The notes beneath the pieces are model-generated. The model saw nothing but the letters and a program-made list of their open reading frames with translations. It searched no databases and was not told the origin of the DNA. Below, piece after piece: positions 1 through 10,430 of a stretch of DNA of 64,000 bases. The first letter of the stretch is position 1. The number at the start of each line of letters is the position of its first letter. The stretch covers positions 34,598,501-34,662,500 of the forward strand of contig JAKSXM010000007.1 of the NCBI GenBank assembly GCA_022575985.1. The letters are read 5' to 3'. The position numbers and the translations under genes are program-made. Source of the DNA: Anagrus nilaparvatae (Eukaryota > Arthropoda > Insecta > Hymenoptera > Mymaridae).

Positions 1-2
1 GC

Positions 3-422
3 TGTGAAAGGAAGCTATGTATTGAAGTCGACAACGACCCCTGGGGATTTGGCTTCAAGATAGTTATGAAGAAGCTGAGGGGCTTCGCGGCCATCTCGCT
101 AATGGACAAAGAGGAGGCAAAAACAGTAGTTGATGCCCTATTCCCGACGCACCTGACAAGAGTGGATCAAGAGGATAACACCAATGTAGAGGATATCCCG
201 GACTTTACGCAAGAAGAGCTGTTCGCTGCCGTGAACTCCCTTAGAAATAAGAAAGCTCCCGGCCCAGACGGTATACCAGCCGAGATTATAAGATTAGCTG
301 CACACGAGTGTCCATCATTGATGCTAAGGATGTACAACACAGGCGATAGAAAAAGGCAATACTGGTACTTATCAGCAAAGGAAAAGGTGATCCTACACTC
401 CAATCCTACTGGCGACCACTAG
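3..422 (+). pseudogene. LINE reverse transcriptase, N-terminal part
   Basis: The frame is open from base 3, so the visible start at 66 is only an internal Met. It encodes the linker motif DPWGFGFKIV followed by LRNKKAPGPDGIPAEI, the fingers motif that precedes the palm in R1/Jockey-type reverse transcriptases. The LINE sense continues from about 350 in another frame, giving ILVLISKGKGDP, so there is a frameshift near 340-350. After that point this frame is nonsense. It is a fragment of the element's ORF2 product, which would copy element RNA into DNA at a nicked target. Confidence 0.78.
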
Positions 423-886
423 GACTTTTGGATACAGCGGGAAAAAGTTTCGAAAAGATGCTGCAATGTCGTATCTTAAACGCTGTAGAAGCAGCAGGAG
501 ACTTATCTCCTCGACAATACGGCTTTAGACGGGGGCGGTCCACCATTGGGGCAGTGAAGGAGGCCGTTGACGCGATAACGAGGGCCCAAACGGGTAATCA
601 TTACTCTCGTAAAATTACTCTTTTGGTTACCCTTGATGTCAAGAATGCATTTAACTTGGCAAAGTAGACAGACTTCCTGCAAAGACTGAGTGACTTTGCA
701 GTACCCAAATATTTGATGCGGGTAATGAAGAGCTACCTAAGGTACCGAGTACTTTTGTACGAGACTCTACAAGGTAAAAGGAGTAAGAAAGTGACAGATG
801 GCGCGGCTCAGGGTTCGGTACTGGGACCTGACTTATGGAACATTTCTTATGATGGTATCTTGAGGCTGGAGCTAGCGGATGGCTGC
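352..886 (+). pseudogene. LINE reverse transcriptase palm with the YADD box deleted
   Basis: The frame reads ISKGKGDP, then QYGFRRGRSTIGAV and VTLDVKNAFNLAK, then AQGSVLGPDLWN. The first catalytic aspartate (LDVKNAF) is present. A TAG at 665-667 sits where related elements have Trp, and the frame reopens after it. At 886 the sequence jumps from ADGC directly to the later motif WMEEHRLSLA. The roughly 40 residues carrying Y/FADD, with two catalytic aspartates, are missing. The minus-strand element at 53133-53717 still has GYADDVDLT at this point, which makes the gap easy to see. Confidence 0.8.
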
Positions 887-898
887 TAGGTAAATACA

Positions 899-1749
899 AA
901 CATATGGATGGAAGAGCATAGATTAAGTCTTGCAGCTGCTAAGACAGAGATCGTAGTGTTTACGGGGAAGCAAATTCAAACTTTCATCCCGATACGAATC
1001 GACGAGGATACTGTCATAGAGACTAAAAGGTTCGTTAAATATCTAGGGATAACTCTGGACACGAAGCTGACTCTCAAAGGGTCAAGAAGGCAGATACCAC
1101 GACGCAAGCCCTGAGCAGGCTGATGTCAAATATGAACGGCCCGAAGTCCAGCAAGAGGAAGCTACTAATGTTTGTAACTCACTCCATCCTATTGTATGGA
1201 GCAGAAATTTGGGGGAAGGCGTTAGACAAGGATATGTATGCGAAAGGCGTAATAAGAGTTCTGAGGGTTTCTTGCTCGTACAGCACTGTCTCGGAAGCGG
1301 CATCCCTTGTGATCGCAGGCATTATCCCAATTAAGCTCCTCGCCAAAGAGCGTAAACTTATTTACGATACAAAAAATGAAGGCGACGTCGACCGTATTAA
1401 AGCGGAAGTTAGGAGGGATGTGATGTTGGAGTGGCAGACGCTCTTGAAGAATCTCACAGATAGCGCATGAACCAGGCGTCTCATAAAAGATGTCGCTCCA
1501 TGGATCCAGAGAGAACATGGGGAAGAGAATTACTTCTTGACCCAGTTTCTCAGTGGACACGGGCTTCTTCAGTCCTATCTCTTCAGGATGGGCAAAGTTG
1601 GAAGCTCCGAATATGTGTTCTGTCCCGGCGAACACGATGATGCGTATCACACGTTCTTTCGTTGCGATCGGTGGGTGATCAAAAGGAGGGAATTTGAGGC
1701 GGAAATAGGTGACATTGCGCCTGACAATGTCGTTGAAAGAATGCTTTAA
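899..1749 (+). pseudogene. LINE ORF2 C-terminal region with a zinc-knuckle remnant
   Basis: Pieces in two frames (about 899-1114 and 1123-1749) cover the thumb (KTEIVVFTGKQ, VKYLGITLD), the connector (THSILLYGAEIW) and the C-terminal domain. A TGA at 1468-1470 interrupts a frame that otherwise continues with WIQREHGEENYFLTQFLSGHG. The zinc-knuckle segment FCPGEHDDAYHTFFRC keeps C, H and C, but the first Cys of the usual CxxC pair appears to be Tyr. The region would bind nucleic acid in an active element. A stop at 1747-1749 ends the coding part. Confidence 0.72.
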
Positions 1750-1913
1750 AATGAAGAAGGATGGAGTGCTGTTGCAAGGTTCGTGGAGGATATTCTGCGA
1801 ACTAAAAAGCTATTGACGACACCCTAACTAGGAGCCGTGTGTAGGAGCGACCGAGATGGACGGTTCTTGCACGCGGCACCAAAGAGGGGACGATGTAGGA
1901 CGTACAAGGATAT

Positions 1914-1957
1914 CTATTTATTTATTTATTTATATACTTATTTATTTATTTATTTAT
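1914..1957. repeat. TATT/TTTA microsatellite in the LINE 3' UTR
   Basis: TTTA repeats run for about 44 bases with one TATACT interruption. The run lies inside the presumed 3' UTR and ahead of the element's end, so it is not the element's own tail. Confidence 0.85.
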
Positions 1958-2281
1958 AAACTTACGTATTTATCTAGTTGACGACACGGTGAAATAACAA
2001 GAAGGAGAAAGAAAGGATCTGCAGGATGAAAGTATTAATGGATGGAACTTCAACCAAAGAAGATACATGGCCTTAAGTCAACCCGATGTAATGTGATGAA
2101 CGGTTCGGGCTGACTTGTATAAGGTATGATGAGGGGTGAGTTTCGTCGGTAAACATGGGGCAATACATTCATTGCAGAGTGCCTTGCCATCATGGAGTCC
2201 GGCACTGTTCAGAACACCGGGTTCTGTTCGTGCGTAACGCATTCTCACCTTTCTGCCAGTGTGCAAAAAAAACAAAAAAAT

Positions 2282-3469
2282 TGTAATGAAATAATTATAA
2301 CGAAATAAATGTTGCCAAATAGATGAATTAATTTTTACTTAGATGAAAAATTTATATTAAATATTAAATGAATTTTGTGAATCGCACGTATATAAGCAAA
2401 TAAATTTATGCGAAAATTGAACAAAAAATCGTAAAAGAGACTATAATATTATCTAATAAAAAAATTAAAAATTTTTTTTTTGATCTTTCTCTAAAACAGA
2501 GTTAAATTATTTTTTTTACTTTCACGCTTAAATAAAAAGTGCATGAAAACGCAAAAACTAAAAAGTTATTTTATGCAATTCAAAAAATTAATAATTTTAT
2601 AATACATAGAGATTGTTTTTATAAAAATTAATTATAGATTATTAAAAAATAAAAAAATTTTCTTATTTTCTGTAAACTCAGAAAAATTTACAAAGTTTAA
2701 AAGTAAATTAAACAAATTAAAATAAAAGAACAATAAATAAAAAGCATACAGAATGAAAATGTACTAAACAAATAAAAATGTCAATTCTTTATAATTATAA
2801 ATATAAATTTTTTATAATTATGAATAATGAAATAAATTTTTATAAAAAATACTGCACAAGCTTCACTGAAGATAGTAGCTCAGATGAAGGTCCAAATAAT
2901 TCAGATTACTGTAGCTGAAGTAGTGATAGTAGTAGTAATAGTTATAAAAAATACAAGACTAGAAATTTTTATCGAAGAAAAAGCCTATACTTCTAATAGA
3001 AATATAATTTGATTTTATAAGAAAAAGGAATTCTTAAGAAAAAGCTTACTGAAAATTTTAGCATGTAATAACAAACATGAAAATAATAAAATAAATAAAA
3101 AAAATGAAAGGTTTAAGAATTATCACAATTAAAAATTCAATATTAAAATTAAATTTCACTAATATTAAAAGGGTCTGGTTATTGAGATTAGAATAGTCAA
3201 AAAATCTTAATGAACACACTGTTTTATTATCTACATTATAAAATAAAAAATAATTGATAAATAAAGTTAAAGTATAATAATAATAATAATAATCTTTATT
3301 TTGAAAAACAAAAATAAAGTATGTGTAGTTTTAGTTTGCATAAGTGGAAACCCTACTACTTATGAATCTTTCTTAATTTTTTCTTAATCAATTTGTGCTA
3401 AAAAAATTCCTCTAACTCATAATTTGATTTATTTTATATATAGGATTAGTTCGGTTGATGGTGATTATT
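2282..3469. other. AT-rich stretch without a recognised gene
   Basis: Very AT-rich DNA. A short degenerate Ser/Asp-rich reading frame lies around 2850-2960 (plus) and is broken by stops. An AAT-type microsatellite lies near 3268-3292. I see no other structure. Confidence 0.6.
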
Positions 3470-3990
3470 TTATATTTGACTTTGAAATAAATAAATTATC
3501 AGCTACTTTATTTAAAAAGTTTTAGCCAATATAGCGTAATTTTATGACCCTCTAGGATGGCTAGCCATAGCTTGAATTATAATTACAGCTAACTAATTAC
3601 ACTAAACTAGAATGGGATGAAAAATTACCCGATGAGTTAGAAAATGAATTTTTGGTTTGGTATAATGGTACTCTAATTTTAAAAAATATTAAAATTCTGA
3701 GATGGTTATATTATACACCTGGAGCTAGATATGAGCTGTATGGATTCGCAGATGCATTAAAAATGGCCTATGCAGCTTTTACCTATCTTAAGGTTATAAT
3801 TCTTTGCTTATCAAAGAAAAAAGCACCAACAATTTGTCTATCTTGTCCAAGCAAAATTTAAAGTAGCCCCTATAAACCGTTAAAAATGATACCAAGGTTA
3901 GAACTTAGCGTAACATTTTTATTAACTAGATAAGCAGTCAAAGTTCTTAGGGCTTTAAATTTAAATGTTGTTTAACTATGATAATTCTAT
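3470..3990 (+). mobile_element. BEL/Pao pol fragment (RT to RNase H junction)
   Basis: A degenerate copy of the same region found at 7850-8250. DNA near 3545 translates to a DPLGWLAP-like motif. The frame at 3652-3861 gives ILRWLYYTPGARYELYGFADA, close to RWLKYVPGAKYELYRFADA at about 8040. It is followed by remnants of the SKTKVAP and IPRLEL motifs. Stops and frameshifts are frequent, and only about 170 codons' worth is recognisable. The family is a LTR retrotransposon of the BEL/Pao group. Confidence 0.68.
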
Positions 3991-4080
3991 GATAATAACA
4001 AAAAATTGGTATTAAACTTTTTTAAATAGCAGAATACAATATTTCATAAGATATAAAAATATGAATATCTCCATTGTTAA

Positions 4081-4875
4081 AAAAGAACAAAGTTTTCTAT
4101 AAGAGATATTCCTAATCTTATATGTGGAAGTAGTTATGCCATAAATAAGTCAAATTTAAAACAAGTATCAGTAGGAATTTCTCTATGTAGAAAAGAATTT
4201 GTAACTATTGTACAAATATTAGGAACATCTTCTAAAACTATAAATTTTGATTCCGAAAGTTGGATTGAATTTACCCACTACTTTGATGTTATAACTGCAT
4301 ACTTTGGAGATAGTATTGCATTTGAAAAGTATGGAAATCCTGTAAAAATATATTGTACAGGTTTTGATATTTGTTTTACGAATTCTTATAATAAAAAAGC
4401 CATCATGATTGAAGAAAGACCAAATGTTGCTAGAAATGGACCTTTACTTAAAAAAAGAAAGTTTTCTACAATTCCTACTATGATTATGCAGGAAACTACA
4501 TTTGAAGGTATAAAAATAGTTGAAAACATTGTTGCCACTAAAATTGATATGATCTTTCAATTAAAAGAAAATTGTAAAAAAATTTTGGATAGTGTTATTC
4601 ATTATTTTGTCGAATTACAATTTGATCAACATTCTTTAATAATTCCATCCTTTTACAAAGATATTTATATCTTCCAAAAACTCTGTTATGAGAGAGCTAT
4701 AGATATCGAAGATTTTATTGGTATATATCACGAAGAAAATTCATTAGTGCAATATCATAATCGTTTGATTCTTAGAGAATTATTATCATTCTGCGTAAAC
4801 AAGATGAGAAATATTTTAGAGGAACGAATTCATAAGGAAACTCAAATTGAAGAAGAAAAAATGGAAGACATTTAA
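4081..4875 (+). CDS. Unknown protein, long open frame with no early ATG
   Basis: The frame is open from just after a TAA at 4078-4080 to a TAA at 4873-4875, about 264 codons. The first in-frame ATG is at 4405 and would leave 156 residues. The upstream part reads as real protein (SWIEFTHYFDVITAYFGD), so the product may use an upstream exon or be 5' truncated. The C-terminal half is helical and charged and ends in an Glu/Lys-rich tail. I see no transmembrane segment or signal peptide and do not recognise a family. It converges on the adenain-like protease frame 206 bases away. That context suggests a gene of the same Maverick/adintovirus-like element, but this is inference. Confidence 0.5.
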   Translation, partial: KRTKFSIRDIPNLICGSSYAINKSNLKQVSVGISLCRKEFVTIVQILGTSSKTINFDSESWIEFTHYFDVITAYFGDSIAFEKYGNPVKIYCTGFDICFTNSYNKKAIMIEERPNVARNGPLLKKRKFSTIPTMIMQETTFEGIKIVENIVATKIDMIFQLKENCKKILDSVIHYFVELQFDQHSLIIPSFYKDIYIFQKLCYERAIDIEDFIGIYHEENSLVQYHNRLILRELLSFCVNKMRNILEERIHKETQIEEEKMEDI

Positions 4876-5081
4876 TTGATTTGTATTATTAAATATTAAT
4901 TAAATAAAAACTTTTTTAACTAAACCGATTCTTTTTATTTTCAAATATTTTCCATATCTTAAACCAATTAATAATCCTAAAATAAAAATAAAAAAGGAAT
5001 AAAATAAAAAGGAGAAATAAATAAAATACAACTTTTTTATTTTAAAAATTTTTTATTTTTAAAAATACATTTATTATTTTT

Positions 5082-5705
5082 TTATTTAACTGAAAAAGTA
5101 CATTTTTTAGATACACATGTTTGAAAATATAATCCTGTTCCTGTAGAAATATCCAGAGGATGTTTGCTGATAAATTTATTTTTTTTCTTCAGTTTTAAAG
5201 TTAGAATTTGCTTGTAAAGTTTTAATACATGTTTATCGTTTTCTTTAAAAGATTTAGAAAATATTTTTTCAATTTTTTTCATACTTTTATTTTGTTGCAT
5301 ATAATATAAAAATACTATACAATATTGACCACAAACTTTTGTATCAAATCCTTGTATTTGTTTTTCATTCCACTCATATCTTGCACAGTTTCTTTTAATT
5401 CTATTAATATAATAAGATACATATGGAGGCATCCCATAACTATCAAAATAATATCCGTAACCATTTTTATCTATATAAAGAGCAACCGAATGTTCTCCTG
5501 GTTTCCAATGTTCTTGCGTATTCATTATAATTGCTGAAGGAAATCCTAAAGTTAAAGGAATGTGGTCAGAGGCAAATACTCCAACCGTTTTTCCATTTAA
5601 CCCTTTCATTGCTCTTTCAAGTTGTAGAGTATTCATTTTATGTATTATAATCAACAGTAATTTCACGATTTGAGTCAATTTCAATAACGCTGTCGTATTC
5701 TGCAT
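5082..5705 (-). CDS. Adenovirus-type (C5/adenain-like) cysteine protease, Maverick-like
   Basis: A 207-codon intact frame. Signature residues of adenain-like proteases are in order: His72 in GEHSVALYID, Asp88 in GYYFDSYG, Gln118 in KQIQGFD and Cys125 in VCGQYC. These match the His, acid, oxyanion-hole Gln and nucleophile Cys of the fold. In Maverick/Polinton elements and adintoviruses this enzyme is thought to mature virion proteins. The first 23 residues are hydrophobic and look atypical. Met24 (MNTLQLE, codon at 5634-5636) is a likelier true start and gives about 184 residues, a usual size. No polymerase B, retroviral-type integrase, ATPase or capsid gene of such an element was found nearby, so this is probably a remnant. 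No stop or frameshift is visible. Confidence 0.72.
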   Translation of the reverse strand: MQNTTALLKLTQIVKLLLIIIHKMNTLQLERAMKGLNGKTVGVFASDHIPLTLGFPSAIIMNTQEHWKPGEHSVALYIDKNGYGYYFDSYGMPPYVSYYINRIKRNCARYEWNEKQIQGFDTKVCGQYCIVFLYYMQQNKSMKKIEKIFSKSFKENDKHVLKLYKQILTLKLKKKNKFISKHPLDISTGTGLYFQTCVSKKCTFSVK

Positions 5706-6138
5706 AAATTAAACAATTTTCAATTATCAGCGCGAACTTGCGACGCATGAAATATTGAGCTGCAGAACAACGACGAACGAAATTTATTACTAAATTGTAA
5801 AAATAAAGTTAGCAAAATTATGTTAAAAAAGTTTTTTGGCTAAATTAAAAGAAAAATTTGTGGTAAGTAGAATTAAAATTTTTAGTTTATATTTTGCCAA
5901 GTGGCTACAAAATAAGAATTATAATACTGTTTTTTTTTTAAATAAAATAATGTCTAGTAGTAAAATTTGATAAGTTATAAATGGCTTTGACATTATTTAA
6001 GCTAAATACAATAATAAATAAATTATTAAAACATATATACAAACTTTGGAGTTCAAAATTAGATTAATACTAATTAATTAAAATTGAAAAGTTCTAGATT
6101 ATAAATGAACTCTAAATTATTTGATTTTACAGTACAAC
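5706..6138. other. AT-rich spacer
   Basis: Lies between the protease start and the BEL/Pao remnant. No gene or repeat recognised. Confidence 0.5.
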
Positions 6139-6189
6139 ATTAAGAAAAATAATAAAAACAATAACAATGAAACACATAATACTGCGAAT

Positions 6190-7176
6190 AATACACATAA
6201 AGAAATAGTTTCTGTTGATGCACAGGCGTTATCTACAAATTCATGACAATTAACTACCCAACCACTTTTAGCAACGGCTATTGTAAAAGTGTGTTCAAAT
6301 GATGGGTTTGAGATATTGGCGAAAGCGCTAATCGATCAATGTTCTCAAGCGTCATTCATTACTACATCGTTATTTAAAAAGTTGCATCTTAAAAAACACA
6401 AAGCTCAATTATCAGTATCAGGTATAGGTGGTAAAAGTGAGTTAATATGCTCTTAAATAGTAAACTTTGATGTAAAACCTCATTTTTACTCGGATTATGT
6501 GCTTAATGTGGAAGCTTTTATCATACCTACTATTTCTTGTTACTCACCTAAGTTGAATATTAAAGTTCGAAATTTTGCTCACATAAAAAGCTTACAGCTT
6601 GCTGACCCATTATTTGCTAAAAAAGGTCGAATTGATTTATTGTTAAGCACTACTTGCCATGCTTCGCTAATTAAGGATGAAATTAAAAAAGGCAAAGAAT
6701 ATGAACCCATTGCTACAAATTTAAATTTAGGTTGGATAATTTCTGGAAATCCGGGTAAGGGTTCTAATTCTTGTGTTTTAATAGCTGATCTTCGTGATAT
6801 TTCTGATATCTCTTTTAATTTAGAAAAATTTTGGCAACAGGAAGAAATATCAATTTCTCCTCGAGCCCTGTTAACCCCAGATGAGCAGGCATGTGAGGAC
6901 TATTCTATCAATACACATTCTCGAAACCCAACTGGTCGTTATATTGTTTGCTTGCCATTCAAAAATCTAGATACAAAAACATTGAAATTTAACGGCTCTT
7001 TTCAAAATGCGAAAAAAGTTTTAGATAGAATGGAAGCAAGTTTTAAAACAAACCCTGAATTTGCTCAGGCTTATCACAAATTTATGAAAGATTATGAAAC
7101 CTTAGGTCATATGGAACCCTCTGATGCTATCTTATCATTTTTATTGCATTTTTTTTGCCACATCATGGCATATTAG
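6190..7176 (+). pseudogene. BEL/Pao pol N-terminus: aspartic protease (DUF1758-like) and linker
   Basis: The frame gives ALIDQCSQASFITTSLF at about 6325-6375, the place where BEL/Pao proteases read LLDSGSQ. The catalytic Asp is kept but the following Ser/Thr-Gly is replaced by Gln-Cys. ADPLFAKKGRIDLLLS and LNLGWIISGNPG follow, both typical of this domain. A TGA at 6244-6246 and a TAA at 6454-6456 interrupt the frame upstream. The downstream 225-residue frame (6499-7176) is intact until a frameshift near 7150, after which PHHGILGQNRKFRSVFNGS continues in another frame. Confidence 0.78.
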
Positions 7177-8169
7177 GTCAAAATCGGAAATTTCGTTCAG
7201 TTTTTAACGGTTCAGCTAAGGACTATGATAAAATATCAATTAATGACTTATTACATTGCGGAATAAAATTTGCTTCCAGACTTAGCTGAACTGCTCATTA
7301 ACTGGATGAAATATAAATTTGTTTTTGTTTCTGATATTGAACATTTGTTCAGGCAAATATTAGTTCATCCTAAAGATAGAAAATATCAGCAAATTTTATG
7401 GCGATACAGTGACTCTGAAAATTTGCAATCTTGGTCACTCAAAACCGTCACTTATGGGATGATTAGCAGTCCCTACCTTGCAAATCGAGTAATAAGACAG
7501 TTAGCGTTGGACGAAGGTCACCGTTTTCCACTTGCTGTCAATATTTTAAATAATGAGACATATATGGATGATACATTATCAGGTGGTCATTCACTTTCTG
7601 AAGCTTTACAAAAGCAGTCGGATCTGATACAAATTTGCAAGGTGGGTGGCTTCTCCTTGCATAAGTGGATGGCGAATACGCCAAAGTTGCTAAATTTTCC
7701 AATACAAATTTGTGCAGAGACTAAATTGTCTAATTCTTGCTTTAACTTATTAGGTTTGAATTGGTGTCCAAACACTGATCATTTTACCTTTGATTTCTCA
7801 TTAGACAATTTAAAGACTGACCTCACAAGAAGACAGGTACTTTCTTCTATTGCTAAACTTCTTGACCCCCTTGGTTGGCTTGCGCCAGTAGTAATAACAG
7901 CTAAAATCTTTTTGCGAAAACTTTGGAGGGAAAAGAATCCTAAGCTTGAATGGGATACTAAATTACCTGTCTCCTTGCGAGATGAGTTTGTAAAATGGTA
8001 CAGTACTCTAAATGAGATTAAAACTATAAAAATTAAAAGATGGCTCAAATACGTCCCTGGAGCAAAGTATGAACTCTACAGGTTTGCTGATGCATCTGAA
8101 CTTGCTTATGGTGCTAACAATTTTAACAATACCCAAATTAGAGTTAAATGCCGCCCATTTATTAGTTAA
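7177..8169 (+). pseudogene. BEL/Pao reverse transcriptase
   Basis: Motifs in order: RSVFNGS (about 7193), VSDIEHLFRQILVHP carrying the first catalytic Asp, YGMISSPYLANRVI, and ETYMDDTLSGG with both remaining catalytic Asp residues (near 7560-7590). KVGGFSLHKWMAN, LGLNWCPNTD and KLLDPLGWLAP then mark the thumb and connection. The 299-residue frame begins at 7270 and is internally uninterrupted, so the catalytic box survives. The frame loses sense after LAYGA at about 8115, where 25-30 residues seem to be deleted. It could not make a full polyprotein because the flanking parts are broken. Confidence 0.82.
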
Positions 8170-8425
8170 ATTAACAGTAAAAGTATTAAGTGCTTTAAAA
8201 TTAGATTCTGTTAGTATTTATTTGCATACTGATTCAACTGATGTATTGTATTGGTTGAAAGAGCATCCTTCTAAATGGGAACGATTTGTAAAACATCGTT
8301 GCTCTGCTATACATACTTTGCTTCTGGAGGCGTTTTGGCGCCATGTTAAATCTAAGGATAATCCGGCTGATTGTATTTCTAGAGGTTTGCCTCCTGATCA
8401 ATTACAGGATTTTTCTCTTTGGTAG
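8103..8425 (+). pseudogene. BEL/Pao RNase H domain
   Basis: In a different frame from the RT the sequence reads IPKLELNAAHLLVKL, YLHTDSTDVLYWLKEHP, RFVKHRCSAIHTLL and WRHVKSKDNPADCISRGL, the standard BEL/Pao RNase H series. TDS and NPADCISRG are the expected acidic and C-terminal motifs. The segment is joined to the RT frame by a deletion plus frameshift around 8115-8130. It ends with a TAG at 8423-8425, where related polyproteins would continue into the integrase. Confidence 0.8.
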
Positions 8426-8541
8426 GAAGGGGGAGTAATGGTTAATGAACCAATAAATCTCGACAACAGCATCTTGAGTAAATCAGTAAATTTACTTAAT
8501 GTTGACTGTCATACTACTTCTACAAAGGAAAAATCTAAAAT

Positions 8542-8578
8542 AATTGTATGGAATTTGTCGACCAAATTCCATACAATT
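8542..8578. repeat. Perfect 16-bp hairpin with TCGAC loop
   Basis: AATTGTATGGAATTTG is followed by TCGAC and the exact reverse complement. It lies inside the BEL/Pao remnant between RNase H and the next pol fragment. Confidence 0.95.
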
Positions 8579-8772
8579 TTTCGTTGCTAAAACTCCTAAG
8601 AATCACAGCCTATGTACTCAGGTTTATTGATAAAATTTACTATAAAAGTAAAATCCAATTGAAACAAAAATCTTATTTATTTAATAGTCAATGGTTCAAG
8701 GTAAAATAATATTATCAATAATTTCTGTGGAAAAAAATATGAATTATAATATTATTTTTATGTTTTTTTAAA

Positions 8773-8806
8773 GTTAGGTTAGGTTAGGTTAGGTTAGCTT
8801 AGGTTA
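8773..8806. repeat. (TTAGG)n-type telomeric-like run
   Basis: Five consecutive GTTAG repeats followed by one variant (GCTTAG) and one more copy. It matches the insect telomere motif but is only about 34 bases long and interstitial. Confidence 0.85.
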
Positions 8807-8825
8807 AATAAATATCATTTCTATA

Positions 8826-9344
8826 CTAACCTTGTGAAGAAATTGGAATATCCTCCATAGTAACATCATGTCCTTCCTCTTCTTCAAAAATCAACTCTCT
8901 GCGAACTCTATCAATTTCATTGTTCATTTCTTCCGTTGAAATAGAATCCCTCCAGTAGCGATTAAAGATTGATGATGGTAAGGATGCTGTTGTTGAACCT
9001 TCATTTCCTGCTTTAAAATCTACTTCAACATTTTCTCTAACATTATATTCGCTAAAAAGACTTTCCCAAATCGGGTGTATTGGAGAAAAAATCTCATTGG
9101 AGCCTTAAAAATTATTTGGAAAATAATTTGCTGATGTAGATGTTAAAATTAAAAAAAATTATTTTATATACTCAATTTTAAAAAAAATTAATAGATATAA
9201 AATTTTATTATTTTTATTTTTACCATTTTCGAAACCTATTGTTGCTTCCCTATTTACATTCTCTATATCCATTGGTTCAACACTTTCATCTCCTGTTAAT
9301 ACTATTAAGTCATTTTGATTCACTCCTCTTTCATGGTTTTCCAA
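8826..9344 (-). CDS. Possible two-exon small gene, unknown acidic protein
   Basis: Two minus-strand frames fit a split gene. Exon 1 (9344-9224) ends GAAAATG|GTAAAA and exon 2 begins TTTTTAAG|GCTCC at 9103. Splicing would remove a 120-base AT-rich intron, and the phase-1 join gives a continuous frame (GFENGSNEIFSP). Exon 2 runs to a TAG at 8826-8828 and is acidic (EEEEGHDVTMEDIP). The same end also matches a splice donor (CAAG|GTTAGT), so a further exon may follow. Exon 1 opens at a TTG. The first in-frame ATG is MDIENVN, so a 5' exon may be missing. No known domain. The good splice sites are the main support. Confidence 0.42.
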
Positions 9345-9390
9345 AAATTAAAATTAAAAAAACTATGCTTATATAATGAAATTAGCAGAA

Positions 9391-10020
9391 AGTAAAATAA
9401 AAAAAAACATGCATTAAATTCGTTGGTTATCGCAATGCATTAATACACCTTTTAAGGCATTTAAGAGACATGAGAGTATATTTTATTTTGCGTTAAAAAC
9501 CTTGAATAACGCATTTTTTCCCTATAACTTTCTTTGATGGTTTTATAAAATAAAATATTTCTATTTTTAGCAAACGTTTACTTTTATTATTATGATTTCT
9601 AAAGTGATAAAAAATTTAAATTAGTAATTTATAAAACATTTAATCATTAATTATAAGAAATTTTAAATTAGCATCAAGTAAAATAAAAAAAATCATGCAT
9701 TAAATTCAATGGTTAGCGCAATGCATTAATACATCTTTTAAGGCATTTAAGAGACATGAGAGTATATATTACTTTGCGTTAACAAGTATGGATAATGCAA
9801 TGCGTTAAAAACCTGGGATAACACATTTTATCCCTAAAACTTTCTTTAATAGTTTACTAAAATAAAATATTTGTATTTTTTAGCAAACGTTTACTTTTGT
9901 TATTATGATTTCTACAGTGATAAAAAAATTTAATTATTAATTTATAAAACATTTAATCATAGGTCATTTTAAATTAACAGAAAGTAAAATAAAAAAAAAT
10001 CATGCATTAAATTGATATTT
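9391..10020. repeat. Tandem repeat, unit about 0.3 kb, 2.1 copies
   Basis: The marker AGTAAAATAAAA followed by CATGCATTAAATT starts near 9391, 9677 and 9983, giving spacings of 286 and 306. Internal words such as GAGACATGAGAGTATAT and TTAGCAAACGTTTACTTTT recur in both full copies. There is no coding potential. Confidence 0.85.
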
Positions 10021-10430
10021 CAACCAAATACTTGAAAATATTATTAATTTATAAAACATTTCATCTTACCGTAATCATATTTTTCAGCTTTAGTTTTATT
10101 AAATGTAAATTGATGAGACATCTTAAGTGTTTTTAAACTTTTTTAACTTTGATACTTCACAATTAAAATGTAAGTTTCAAAAAATTTTTTGAACTGTGAT
10201 ATTCATTGTTACATCCAGGATATTTATTCTCTCGAAAACTTATTCCCTCCCAAAAATTTTCGTTTTAGAAAAACCTCATCATCCAATTACATTTCAAAAT
10301 AATTACAAATATAATATAATTGGACAAAATATCACAAAAATAGGTTTTTATCCCGCCTCCAAACTAGTTATGAAAACCAAATTTTTTTCCCATAAAAACA
10401 AAAAATTATCATGAACCCTTTTTTAATTTT
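10021..10430. other. AT-rich spacer before the Gypsy LTR
   Basis: No recognised gene. A 72-codon frame at 10196-10414 has a composition expected by chance in AT-rich DNA. Confidence 0.5.

Larger units (their letters stand above)
1..2281 (+). mobile_element. Degenerate R1-like non-LTR retrotransposon, cut by the left window edge
   Basis: Translations in successive frames give a linker, reverse transcriptase and C-terminal zinc-knuckle region in the order usual for APE-type LINEs (R1 clade is my best guess). GC content is clearly higher than in the flanking AT-rich DNA and drops back after an A-rich tail at about 2262-2281, which I take as the 3' end. The 3' UTR is about 1805-2281. The endonuclease would lie left of the window. 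Frameshifts, in-frame stops and an internal deletion make the copy inactive. A related but different element lies in the opposite orientation at 52390-55020. Confidence 0.8.
6139..8700 (+). mobile_element. BEL/Pao LTR retrotransposon, internal region only
   Basis: The translation follows BEL/Pao pol order: aspartic protease region, linker, reverse transcriptase with YMDD, RNase H, then the start of the post-RNase H linker (LLRITAYVLRFI at about 8588-8625). No LTR, gag or integrase was recognised. Several frameshifts and stops break the frame, and part of the RT-RNase H connection is deleted. A perfect hairpin at 8542-8578 separates the RNase H part from the last fragment. Confidence 0.82.

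Noticed and set aside
5325..5537. 70-codon plus-strand frame
   Set aside because: Antisense to the adenain-like protease frame.
8773..8806. True telomere or subtelomere
   Set aside because: Only about six repeats, interstitial, with ordinary transposon debris on both sides.
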